This document shows, one piece after another, positions 1 to 6,960 of a stretch of 64,000 nucleotides of DNA. Within the stretch, counting starts at the first letter, position 1. Every line of letters starts with the position of its first letter. Under the pieces are notes generated by a model. That model was given only the letters and a program-made list of their open reading frames with translations. It was not told the DNA's origin and searched no databases. This DNA is from Tatumella punctata (GTDB lineage: Bacteria; Pseudomonadota; Gammaproteobacteria; Enterobacterales; Enterobacteriaceae). The position numbers and the translations under genes are program-made. The stretch lies in NCBI RefSeq assembly GCF_039523735.1, contig NZ_BAAAFW010000037.1, positions 1 to 64,000 on the forward strand, written 5' to 3'.

Positions 1-10
1 TTGTACGGCG

Positions 11-430
11 TCAGTCTTCCCCGCCGGTTTCCCCGTAGTAATCCGTAAGCTTTTTTCGCAGTACCAGTATGGCTGCCGCCTCCGCCAGGGCTTTTTCCTT
101 GCGTACCAGCTCTTTTTTCAGCTGTTTGATTTCTTTCTGGCTCTGTTTCAGGGCGGCTTTATCATTAGGGTTTTCAGTCTGCATAAAACCCTGTTTCCAC
201 TGAATAATCTGTTCCGGATAAAGGCCTTTTTTACGGCAGTATTCGGCCACTTCAGCCTCAGAAAGTGTGGCGGTTTCGACTATCACGGCAAAGCGTGCTT
301 CTGCTGACCATTGTTCACTGTTTTTTTCTGCGCCGGGCACCGGTTTCCCCTCTGATTTAGCCTGATTACGCCAGTTATACAGGGTAGCTTCGGATATTCC
401 TTCCATCTGTGCAACGGCTGCCACGGTCAT
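11..430 (-). CDS. IS3-family transposase OrfA (partial element)
   Basis: This encodes a small helix-turn-helix protein of the IS3 OrfA type. The N-terminal half has a HTH with the motif EGISEATLYNWR. The C-terminal part is a charged coiled coil (KKELVRKEKALAEAAA) ending in LVLRKKL, typical of OrfA proteins that pair with a DDE OrfB by frameshifting. OrfB would lie to the left of position 1. The same frame stays open about 22 codons upstream of the ATG (reading GTKR-X-ATLAKLLPPYN), as far as a stop codon near position 497, so the true start is probably upstream at a non-ATG codon. An undetermined base (n) at 465 falls in this extension. Which IS group it belongs to, and the exact right end of the IS, cannot be settled here. 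Confidence 0.7.
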   Translation of the reverse strand: MTVAAVAQMEGISEATLYNWRNQAKSEGKPVPGAEKNSEQWSAEARFAVIVETATLSEAEVAEYCRKKGLYPEQIIQWKQGFMQTENPNDKAALKQSQKEIKQLKKELVRKEKALAEAAAILVLRKKLTDYYGETGGED

Positions 431-619
431 ATTGTAAGGCGGTAACAGTTTTGCCAGTGTTGCANTACGTTTGGTACCAGCAGCAGAACTTTGCTAACAT
501 CGGTTTGTATTGATTAAAAGGTTGTTGGTCCGAAAGTGAAAAATTTCGACTAAAAATTAATTATTTAAGTCATCTCACTCTCATATTTTAATTTATTATC
601 TAGCATTACTAGAGGTTAC

Positions 620-1669
620 ATGAAAGAGCAAAACATTAATTTATGGATCGATGAAAACTTATCTAAGTTTGAACTCTTAGGAAAGCATATAGCTTTTATA
701 ATTGAGAATCTCCTTCAACAAAATCAAGTTGAATATCTTTCTGTAAGCTACAGAACGAAAACCAAAGAGGGTATACAGGAGAAAATCAGCAGGAAAAAAT
801 ATAAAAACCCAACCGACGATCTCACTGATATTTCAGGCGTAAGGATAATATTATACCTTGAATCTGATATAGCTAAAGTTAGCAATATAATAAAGTCTAC
901 ATTCAATATTAACGTTAAGAATAGCATGGACAATGAAGGCAGGCTATCCTCGGATAAAGTAGGGTATAGATCTGTGCATTACGTTTGCGACATTGGTGAA
1001 AAAAGAAACTCGCTAAAAGAGTACGAGTACATATCTGGTTTGAACTGCGAAATTCAAGTCAGAACTATGTTACAGCATGCTTGGGCAGAGTTGACGCATG
1101 ATCGCAATTACAAACTTGGCACGAACCTACCATTACAAATACAAAGGAAAATTAATTTATACTCTGGAATGCTAGAAATTGCTGATCAAGGTTTTTCCGA
1201 GATTATTAATTCGATTGATGAGTATAAGAAATCAATAGAAAGCAATGATTTAGATTACATCTTACCTCAGAAGATAAACTCAATCAATCTTTATAAATTT
1301 GTACAGGAGATAAGTGAAAAAATAGATTTAGATTTGGAACTTGTAAAGAGTTGGGGGGGAAGGACTACTAAAGACGTCATAGATGAATTAGAATATACTG
1401 GTCTTAATAACTTCAAATTAATTGCAGAATCAATCCCTGGAAATTACGCCACTGTAAGCAACAAATTCTCACCAAGAAATAACATTTATGGTTTCCTTCG
1501 TGATATCATGTTAATTAATAAATCCGAAATATTAATTAATAAAGATGATCTAAATTGGGCTTTATTAAATGGCGATGAGGATGCTGAAAACATGGTCAGG
1601 TTTTATTCAAACTTTATGTCGGAGGAAAAAGCTTTACAATTAGTTCATGGTTTCATATCAAAGGATTGA
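620..1669 (+). CDS. RelA/SpoT-domain protein, candidate fused toxic alarmone synthetase
   Basis: A 349-residue protein with a RelA/SpoT nucleotidyltransferase (ppGpp-synthetase type) fold at about residues 40-165. Visible motifs are DDLTDISGVR (66-75), the substrate-stacking loop GYRSVHY (115-121), and EIQVRTMLQHAWAELTHD (144-161), so the catalytic residues appear intact. Residues 165-349 are mainly helical and I do not recognise them. There is no HD hydrolase, TGS or ACT domain, so it is not a housekeeping RelA or SpoT. The gene is strikingly AT-rich compared with everything around it and stands alone, with a good ribosome site (AGAGGT) before its ATG. Phage-borne small synthetases of this kind include toxSAS/CapRel anti-phage toxins with a fused antitoxin. 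That role is inferred from domain, location and isolation, not shown. Confidence 0.85.
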   Translation: MKEQNINLWIDENLSKFELLGKHIAFIIENLLQQNQVEYLSVSYRTKTKEGIQEKISRKKYKNPTDDLTDISGVRIILYLESDIAKVSNIIKSTFNINVKNSMDNEGRLSSDKVGYRSVHYVCDIGEKRNSLKEYEYISGLNCEIQVRTMLQHAWAELTHDRNYKLGTNLPLQIQRKINLYSGMLEIADQGFSEIINSIDEYKKSIESNDLDYILPQKINSINLYKFVQEISEKIDLDLELVKSWGGRTTKDVIDELEYTGLNNFKLIAESIPGNYATVSNKFSPRNNIYGFLRDIMLINKSEILINKDDLNWALLNGDEDAENMVRFYSNFMSEEKALQLVHGFISKD

Positions 1670-1702
1670 TAGAATATCATTAAAATTATGATCGAAATAA
1701 AA

Positions 1703-1724
1703 TAGACCACAAGCTAGTGGTCTA
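1703..1724. terminator. Hairpin after the RelA/SpoT-domain gene
   Basis: Perfect 8-bp inverted repeat TAGACCAC / GTGGTCTA with a 6-base loop, 34 bases after the stop codon, flanked by A/T-rich sequence on both sides. It could work as a bidirectional terminator between the + strand gene and the decayed dam gene on the - strand. There is no clean T-run on the + side, so strength is uncertain. Confidence 0.5.
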
Positions 1725-1885
1725 GAAAAATAATTAAAAAAATCCATTTACTAAAAAATAATTTCTTGCTCTCTCCAACCCCACTAATTCACAAGATTAT
1801 TACAAGGCCTTAATGATCAATGAATAAAGTAATGGAATTGATCTTTTCGCTCAAAGCGTACATATTCCCATAATTACATAGCTAA

Positions 1886-2700
1886 TTATAAGATAGCTAA
1901 AATATCAGTCACCATTTCTCTAGAAAGACCTTTGCTCGATATTTCCCGACGATCCTTAACATGACTGATGCTGAAAAACCGTGTTGCTGGTACAGTTCAA
2001 TAACCCGTGGTGCCACAGAGTTACTGATCACTATTCTGGCGCCGCGCTCTGGTGAGCTGCCACACAGCATTCAGCTAATCTAACCTGGTCATCCCAGTTA
2101 AACCCACCAGCGGCATAACTGGTGAATCCGGCGGTACCCGGCAAAGGCTCATACGACGGATCACAGTAAACAACATCCCCGATACCGGCCAACGAGAGCG
2201 CCCGTTCGAAACCGGCATTCATGAACACACAGTTCTTCTGGTAAGTACTGTGCCTTATATTTCCCCCAGCCCACATCGAAATTACCAGCCTGGTTGTAAC
2301 GGTTCAGGCTGTTGAAGCAATGCCTGTTCAGATACAGGAAAGCTGCTGCTCTCTCAGGTCCTGACTGCCGCTGAGCATTAAACTCATCGCGTATCGCACT
2401 GTAACCGTCCGGTGTATTCAGGTAACCAAACATCAGCTTTGCTTCTTTCACAACACCTTCGGGAACCACAGACAGCATCTGGTACAGGTTAATCAAATCA
2501 ACATTAACGTCTGCCAGCAGGAAATCAGCGTTTTTTGTTGAGTTCATGAACACTGAACCACCACCCACAAACGGCTCAATCAGTCTCTTGCCGGCAGGAA
2601 TGTATTGTTCCAGGTCGGCAAGCTGTGAGAATTTACCACCAGCCCATTTCAGGAACGGCCGGCGCCGGCCTGTCTCCCGGATTTCGATAGTATTCGTCAT
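1886..2700 (-). pseudogene. dam: Phage-type Dam adenine methyltransferase, frameshifted
   Basis: This is a lambdoid-phage DNA adenine-N6 methyltransferase broken into three frames. Frame 1 starts at 2700, its ATG overlapping the PerC stop, and has FLKWAGGK (SAM motif) and EPFVGGGSVF. The reading moves to a second frame near 2235-2260, which carries VVYCDPSYEPL, the catalytic motif IV. It moves again near 2035-2055 into a third frame holding the C-terminal tail (VISNSVAPRVIELY to a TAA at 1886). Motif IV is normally DPPY, and here reads DPSY. The residues between KYKAQYLPE and the second frame look shortened, so a small deletion is likely too. With two shifts and a motif change it should be inactive. 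A sequencing error could explain one shift but hardly both plus the substitution. Confidence 0.85.
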
Positions 2701-3128
2701 ACCAGGTACTCCGACATCTGCTCTGTAGCATTTATCCGGCCTGCCAGCGGGCATTCAGATACGTAATACCGGCATTTGTTTTTGGTCAGGCACTCTTCAC
2801 GATGACGGGCGGCGATCGTCCGCAGGTGATCACTGTGGGTAGAATCAAAAGCGGCCAGCCATTCAGTAGCTGCGCGGTTCCAGAACTGCTTTCTCTCCAG
2901 GCCTTCTGCCGTCTCTGCATGAACAACATATTTCGGGCTTGTAGCCGCAGGATCCTCAGCGGGGAAATAGTTCTGTTTGTCACGGTCAATGCGTCCGGTC
3001 TTGATCAACGCCTTAATCGCACGGTTGTACTGGATTTTTGAACCGCCCACCGCGGCGTAAATATCACAGGACTTAACCGGGTGTTTCTCTGCAATCACAG
3101 CGATAATTTTGTTTTCAAGTTTCATCAT
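2697..3128 (-). CDS. PerC-like phage transcriptional regulator
   Basis: A 143-residue protein. The N-terminal ~60 residues look like a winged helix (ENKIIAVIAEKHPVKSCDIYAA..., then LIKTGRIDRDK). Residues ~75-120 (LERKQFWNRAATEWLAAFD followed by a basic stretch RHREECL) match the PerC-family pattern common in lambdoid phages. The stop overlaps the dam start as ATGA, and the start overlaps the replication gene stop, so it is translationally coupled in the leftward early operon. PerC-family members activate virulence genes in enteropathogenic E. coli. The phage copies are mostly uncharacterised, so a regulatory role is inferred from the family. Confidence 0.7.
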   Translation of the reverse strand: MMKLENKIIAVIAEKHPVKSCDIYAAVGGSKIQYNRAIKALIKTGRIDRDKQNYFPAEDPAATSPKYVVHAETAEGLERKQFWNRAATEWLAAFDSTHSDHLRTIAARHREECLTKNKCRYYVSECPLAGRINATEQMSEYLV

Positions 3129-4000
3129 GCCCCCCTGAAACCGGCCGGTATGGCGCTGTCCGGTGTATCGATTTTGGTGATATCCCCGGGCCTGACCCAG
3201 CGACCGTTTAATTTCTTAGGTCGCCCGGCGGCATCCCATTTACCCGCACGTTGCAGGTATCCCGGAAAGTTTTTCGGAATAAACAGCGTTGCCGGCCGGA
3301 GATACTGTTCCTGCTCCGTTCCGTGCCAGTCCTCGGTTTTGTAATCGACAACCAGCCGCAGTTCCTCCAGGGTATATTTCTCCCGCAGGCGGGCCCTGAT
3401 GTTTTCCAGTGATGAGTTTGAGGCCGTGAAACGTGAACCGGTGTTCTGGTTCAGGTGTTTTAAAACCTGCTTGGCCTGGTCAGTGATAACCACACCCGGG
3501 TCGGGTTGCGGCGCAACCTGACAAAGGGGTTTTGATTTTACTGATGGATCCTGTTTTGAAGTTACTGACGGATCCCCCCCGGATGCTGGCGGGTCAAAAC
3601 ACTCGTTTTTTCCGGATTCTGACGCGTCGGATTTTGATGCATCAGATTTTGACCCGTCATATTTTGATGCGTCAGATTCTGACGGGTCAGATTCTGGCAG
3701 GTGAGATAAAGCAGCCTTACGGAGCTTACCGACATTCAGGCGATAGATGTTTGGTGCATTTCGGTTACCAGCTCTGCGTTGCTGACGTGTCAGCCAGCCG
3801 CCCTCCTCCAGCTTACCGATCGTAGTACGAACCGTTGATGGACCGGCACCCAGCTGGCGGGCAATCGTCTCTATACTTGGCCAGCAGACACCCTCGTCAT
3901 TACTAAAGTCTGCCAGACGGGCCATGATTGCGACACTGGTCAGTTTCATACCGGCTGCCGCACAACCATCCCAGACAAACGAACTTAATTTCACACTCAT
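3125..4000 (-). CDS. Phage replication protein O-like
   Basis: A 291-residue protein. Residues ~1-100 form a helix-turn-helix region (MKLTSVAIMARLADFSNDEG, then WPSIETIARQLGAGPSTVR) like the DNA-binding half of replication O proteins. Residues ~110-165 are a low-complexity Ser/Asp/Lys linker encoded by 15-bp repeats. The C-terminal part (VLKHLNQNTGSRF to FIPKNFPGYLQ) is the conserved phage C-terminal domain found in replisome organisers. The chosen start at 4000 has a strong GGAGGG site just upstream; an in-frame codon 51 bases earlier lacks one. No helicase or helicase loader gene follows, so replication functions are probably incomplete in this remnant. Confidence 0.8.
   Translation of the reverse strand: MSVKLSSFVWDGCAAAGMKLTSVAIMARLADFSNDEGVCWPSIETIARQLGAGPSTVRTTIGKLEEGGWLTRQQRRAGNRNAPNIYRLNVGKLRKAALSHLPESDPSESDASKYDGSKSDASKSDASESGKNECFDPPASGGDPSVTSKQDPSVKSKPLCQVAPQPDPGVVITDQAKQVLKHLNQNTGSRFTASNSSLENIRARLREKYTLEELRLVVDYKTEDWHGTEQEQYLRPATLFIPKNFPGYLQRAGKWDAAGRPKKLNGRWVRPGDITKIDTPDSAIPAGFRGA
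3615..3689. repeat. Five tandem 15-bp repeats in the replication gene
   Basis: Five head-to-tail 15-mers, consensus GATTYTGAYGCRTCA on the + strand, differing at a few positions. On the coding strand they give pentapeptides of the type S-D-A-S-K/E that form the linker between the two domains of the replication protein. The partly degenerate units suggest an old expansion. Confidence 0.9.
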
Positions 4001-4179
4001 GCCATTACCCTCCGGAACTTCCGTGACCAGTCGCGGCGAGGGCTGACACAATCAAACTCATAACCCGGACGCCGGTATATAATTCGCTGATTGACAATAT
4101 CGACACCGACTGTCACAACAACGACTCCCCGCCAATCCCTGTACTTCTCAATCCAGGGTTTAATGACCTCTTCTTCCAT
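3997..4179 (-). CDS. DUF4222-type small phage protein
   Basis: A 60-residue protein whose pattern (YRDWRGVVVVTVGVDIVNQRIIYRRPGYE then CVSPRRDWSRKF) matches the small phage family known as DUF4222. Its function is unknown. The stop overlaps the replication gene start (ATGA), and its own start overlaps the preceding gene by 20 bases, so it lies inside a tightly coupled early operon. Confidence 0.75.
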   Translation of the reverse strand: MEEEVIKPWIEKYRDWRGVVVVTVGVDIVNQRIIYRRPGYEFDCVSPRRDWSRKFRRVMA

Positions 4180-4360
4180 ATGCGGCCCCCGGTTTCAGTA
4201 ATGCCACATTCCCCACCGCCCACTCAGCAAAGCTGTGGTTCACCGGTACCCATTCGCCATGTACCATCACCACATAGCAGTAAATAACCGGTGTCTTTCC
4301 ACCAGTGACGGGCAATACCCTGAGTTGCGGTATTCTTCGTTCTGCTGTTACAATGCTCAT
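4160..4360 (-). CDS. Small phage protein of unknown function
   Basis: A 66-residue protein starting MSIVTAERRIPQLR. I do not recognise the family. It has a short hydrophobic stretch (VIYCYVVMV) in the middle and a Gly/Arg tail. The start at 4360 is preceded by a GTGGAGAA ribosome site that overlaps the ymfL stop, and its end overlaps the DUF4222 gene. Position and coupling support it being real, in the stretch of small early genes between a CII-like gene and the replication gene. Confidence 0.6.
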   Translation of the reverse strand: MSIVTAERRIPQLRVLPVTGGKTPVIYCYVVMVHGEWVPVNHSFAEWAVGNVALLKPGAAYGRRGH

Positions 4361-4364
4361 GCGA

Positions 4365-4913
4365 TTATTCTCCACACGTAAGTTTGGTCGCACCCGAACG
4401 CCCTGAGCTGCAACTCGGGGCGTTCACCTTTTCCGGCCTGCAATAAATCCTGTAAACCAGCGTTGCATAATCCTGTAACTTGCTGATCACGCGATAAATT
4501 TCATCTTCAATGGCTTCTTTTTCATGGTGCTCAATAACGCCATCTTCAATCGCTGTCCGGACCTGCTTTGAATAGACAGAAATCTGTTCCAGAGCTTCAA
4601 GAAGCCTCTGGTTAATATCTGCATTTTCGATTTCACCGATATCTGCCGGCATTGGTACAAACACACCACCGGACGCTCTGGCGACTGCATGTGCTACATG
4701 CTGAGTGCCACCAGCTTTCTGCAACACATCAGCCCAGCCCATCGGGAATATCTGATCACCAACGTGACGCAGCCGGTTAAACAATGCATTCTCCGTAACC
4801 CCAATCCAGTCAGATGCCTCTGCATATCCGCCAGGTAAATCAGTAATAATTTTCTTCACCGACTGGATGTACCAGCCGGGCTGTTTCTCTGCTTTCCAGT
4901 TATTCTGATCCAC
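4365..4913 (-). CDS. ymfL: YmfL-like (CII-type) phage regulatory protein
   Basis: A 182-residue protein matching YmfL of E. coli prophage e14 in length (189) and order: DLPGGYAEASDWIGVTENALFNRLRH is the HTH-like core at about 25-50. It is followed by GDQIFPMGWADVLQKAGG, VAHAVARASGGVFVPMP and a C-terminal helical region ending YRIYCRPEK. The start chosen is GTG at 4913, with GAGGT seven bases upstream; the ATG at 4970 would overlap cro by 71 bases. It lies directly after cro, as ymfL follows ymfT in e14. A CII-like role in early gene control is suggested for the family and is not proven. Confidence 0.8.
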   Translation of the reverse strand: MDQNNWKAEKQPGWYIQSVKKIITDLPGGYAEASDWIGVTENALFNRLRHVGDQIFPMGWADVLQKAGGTQHVAHAVARASGGVFVPMPADIGEIENADINQRLLEALEQISVYSKQVRTAIEDGVIEHHEKEAIEDEIYRVISKLQDYATLVYRIYCRPEKVNAPSCSSGRSGATKLTCGE

Positions 4914-5139
4914 GATTAGTACCTCGATGCTGTGGTGTTTGTTCCACAGCTTTGTTGCTATCTTTCGCATATAGCCCGGGGTTCACTTCTAACTTCCCTG
5001 AAGTTAGCGCCTGCAATTCAAACGCCCGGCCTTTAGGAATAAGGTCACCCCATCCGGAAACTGATGCGTGTGAAATTCCAAGAACCTTTGCAACTTCACC
5101 GACTCCACCAAAGTAGGAAACAACATCGTTTTTTTTCAT
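4900..5139 (-). CDS. Cro-like repressor
   Basis: A 79-residue protein. Residues 1-45 contain a lambdoid Cro-type helix-turn-helix (VVSYFGGVGEVAKVLGISHASVSGWG). It is read leftward, divergent from the CI gene, from a promoter embedded in CI-type operators, with a ribosome site AAGGA before its ATG. It should compete with CI at the shared operators to commit to early transcription. The C-terminal ~25 residues are polar and longer than minimal Cro proteins; the end overlaps the ymfL start. Confidence 0.8.
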   Translation of the reverse strand: MKKNDVVSYFGGVGEVAKVLGISHASVSGWGDLIPKGRAFELQALTSGKLEVNPGLYAKDSNKAVEQTPQHRGTNRGSE

Positions 5140-5171
5140 GATTAGTCCTTTGTAAGAAAACCATCAAAAGA

Positions 5172-5236
5172 ATAGTAAGATATCCTACATTAAATAGTCA
5201 AGGATTCCTACACTGAGAAATGGTAGGATTACCTAC
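5172..5236. promoter_or_regulatory. Right-operator-like region: cro promoter with three CI/Cro sites
   Basis: Three 14-bp sites share the plan GTARG-N4-CCTAC: 5175-5188 (GTAAGATATCCTAC), 5198-5211 (TCAAGGATTCCTAC, one weak half) and 5223-5236 (GTAGGATTACCTAC, perfect dyad). The leftward cro promoter reads TTGACT (complement of 5196-5201), an 18-base spacer, then TACTAT (complement of 5172-5177), so the first two sites cover its -10 and -35. The third site ends at the base before the cI start codon, so CI binding there could limit its own expression. The operator assignment is inferred from repeat structure and position. Confidence 0.75.
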
Positions 5237-5899
5237 ATGAAAATGAATGAAAGAATCCGATCTCGCAGGAAAGACCTGAAACTCACTCAGGCTGTTATTT
5301 CAAAGTTAATCGGCGTCAACCGTGTTACGGTTACCGGGTGGGAATCAGGCGACTATGAACCTGGAGGGGCTAACCTTCAGGCGCTTGCGGCTGCATTAAA
5401 ATGTAATCCATCATGGCTTCTTACAGGTGAAGGCGATCCTGAAGATGATTCAACATTGCCTGCATCTAACCCTTTCTCCAGGTTCGCGGTAAAGGAAGTA
5501 CCGCTAATTTCATGGGTTCAGGCAGGTGAATGGCCTGATACAGGTTCTCCGGTGATAAGAAGCCTGCATTCAGAAACTGTTCTCACAACAGCTGTTGTTT
5601 CCGATCTGGCATTTGCTCTGACTGTATGCGGAGATTCAATGACTAACCCGACCGGTGCTCCAAGTATTCCGGAAGGATCCCTTATTGTGGTTGACCCTGA
5701 GGTTTGTACGCCTGGTGAGGCTAATGGCAAAATTGTTATTGCACGGATTGAAGGTTCATCTGAGGCCACATTAAAAAAATTCGTGGTTGACGGGCCAACA
5801 AAATATCTTGTCCCTCTGAATCCTAACTATAAGATATTGGAAATTAATGGGAATTACCGACTTGTTGGGATTGTGCGGCAAGTGATTATGAACCTCTAA
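5237..5899 (+). CDS. CI-like prophage repressor, self-cleaving S24 family
   Basis: A 220-residue lysogeny repressor. Residues ~5-40 form the DNA-binding HTH (LTQAVISKLIGVNRVTVTGWESG). The C-terminal domain is a LexA/UmuD-type S24 peptidase: cleavage site A96-G97 within WVQAGEW, catalytic Ser134 in CGDSM and Lys180 in ATLKKF. It should therefore be inactivated by RecA during the SOS response. It is divergent from cro and flanked on both sides by matching operators. Its ribosome site overlaps the third operator, a possible autoregulation point. All key residues are present, so it may still be functional although the prophage is degraded. Confidence 0.9.
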   Translation: MKMNERIRSRRKDLKLTQAVISKLIGVNRVTVTGWESGDYEPGGANLQALAAALKCNPSWLLTGEGDPEDDSTLPASNPFSRFAVKEVPLISWVQAGEWPDTGSPVIRSLHSETVLTTAVVSDLAFALTVCGDSMTNPTGAPSIPEGSLIVVDPEVCTPGEANGKIVIARIEGSSEATLKKFVVDGPTKYLVPLNPNYKILEINGNYRLVGIVRQVIMNL

Positions 5900-5953
5900 T
5901 TCTACCAACTCCAGTCAGACCAGAGTTCTCTGGTCTTTTCACTACCGCCAGAG

Positions 5954-6005
5954 GTAAGATTTCCTACAAATAAACTTGACACCTCAATGTCAGATAACCT
6001 ACATT
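5954..6005 (+). promoter_or_regulatory. Left-operator-like promoter with two CI sites
   Basis: Downstream of cI is a rightward promoter: TTGACA at 5976-5981, an 18-base spacer and TACATT at 6000-6005. Two 14-bp sites of the same type as the cro-cI operators flank it: 5954-5967 (GTAAGATTTCCTAC, just upstream of the -35) and 5989-6002 (GTCAGATAACCTAC, overlapping the -10). CI should thus silence the yfdR-xis-int unit in the lysogen, much like lambda pL. Confidence 0.7.
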
Positions 6006-6044
6006 CCTATGTAGTAAGTAAATACCTGTTTCTGACATGACGCT

Positions 6045-6333
6045 CAGCCGGCGGTGGCGAGTAACACCGGCAGTGGCAGCAGTTAGTGGTTCCGGGCCGG
6101 TTTTCTACGCTTCTCCGGTAATGGGCTTCCTGCACACGCATCGACGTTCTGAGATGTCACCGATTTGCCAGCGTAACTGGCAACACAACACCCCTCCAGT
6201 GTGGAGAACCGCCGGCTGTGGATTGTTGCAGTAGTCCACCAGCCTCTTTTAACCGACTGAATGTATCACCTTACTGGTGAGAGATTTGTGCAACCAAATT
6301 AACGATTACAGTCGTTTAACGGAGAAATCAACT
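6045..6333 (+). promoter_or_regulatory. Structured leader RNA region before the HD hydrolase gene
   Basis: About 290 bases without a convincing gene but dense in RNA structure. Seen directly: an 11-base perfect complement CAGCCGGCGGT (6045-6055) / ACCGCCGGCTG (6208-6218); hairpins TTGCCAG-CGTAA-CTGGCAA (6165-6183), CTCCA-GTG-TGGAG (6194-6206) and TCACC-TTACT-GGTGA (6268-6282); and a stem pairing CGACTG (6253-6258) with CAGTCG (6309-6314) close to the ribosome site of the next gene. The layout resembles C4-type antisense or leader RNAs of phages P1/P7, where short complementary segments control a downstream gene. That link is an inference. A 65-codon frame across 6037-6234 has no ribosome site and was not called. 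Confidence 0.5.
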
Positions 6334-6960
6334 ATGTCCTGGATTAATACAAACAGTGGTAAACACTTCAACTTGAGCAATCCGAAGCCCTGGCAAATTT
6401 GTATTGATGATATTGCCTGCGCGCTGTCGAATATTTGCCGCTTCACCGGGCAGTTAACTGAATTTTACAGCGTGGCTCAGCACTCTGTGCTGGCCAGCCA
6501 TATAGTACCGCCGGAATTCGCCTTTGAAGCATTGATGCATGATGCCGCTGAAGCATATCTGGGTGATGTGTCCTCGCCTCTTAAAGTGCTCCTGCCTGAT
6601 TACCGGAAAATTGAGCGTGTTGTTGAAATTGAGATCCGTGCAAAGTTCTGGCTGCCTGCTGTAATGAGTTCTGTTGTCAAACATGCAGACCTCACGATGC
6701 TGGCCACCGAGCGCCGGGATTTCAATATTAACGACGGTATCCCATGGCCAATTCTTGAAGGTATTAAACCACTGCCCAGTGTGATCAGTCCCCTGTCACC
6801 ACGCCAGGCACTGGCCCAGTTCCTTAACCGGTTCTATGAGCTCTCGAGTGATCATGAAGAACCCTGCCCGATGAATAAATTTGAGTGTGATATATGCGGG
6901 CTAATAACTACTGCATCAGAAGGACAACATTACTGCGCTGAAGATAACTCCTGTGACTGA
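6334..6960 (+). CDS. yfdR: YfdR-like HD-domain phosphohydrolase with Cys-rich tail
   Basis: A 208-residue protein closely following YfdR of the E. coli CPS-53 prophage: GKHFNL near the start, CIDDIACALSNICRFTGQL, YSVAQHSVLAS with a metal His, then EALMHDAAEAY (the HD pair, residues 69-70) and KHADLTMLATERRD. The family is of nucleotidase type and presumably hydrolyses nucleotides during phage growth; its substrate here is unknown. Beyond the usual YfdR end at about residue 175 it carries an extra ~33 residues with C-x2-C and HYC motifs (FECDICGLI, GQHYCAED), resembling a small zinc-binding tail. The start at 6334 has a GGAG site; an in-frame upstream codon at 6277 lacks one. Confidence 0.85.
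   Translation: MSWINTNSGKHFNLSNPKPWQICIDDIACALSNICRFTGQLTEFYSVAQHSVLASHIVPPEFAFEALMHDAAEAYLGDVSSPLKVLLPDYRKIERVVEIEIRAKFWLPAVMSSVVKHADLTMLATERRDFNINDGIPWPILEGIKPLPSVISPLSPRQALAQFLNRFYELSSDHEEPCPMNKFECDICGLITTASEGQHYCAEDNSCD

Noticed and set aside
3532..3825. 97-codon + strand frame over the replication gene repeats
   Set aside because: It is a shadow of the 15-bp repeats in the replication gene on the minus strand.
6037..6234. 65-codon frame after the repressor-controlled promoter
   Set aside because: No ribosome-binding site, an odd Trp/Arg/Cys composition, and it spans the strongly structured leader; treated as non-coding RNA region, though a small phage protein cannot be fully excluded.
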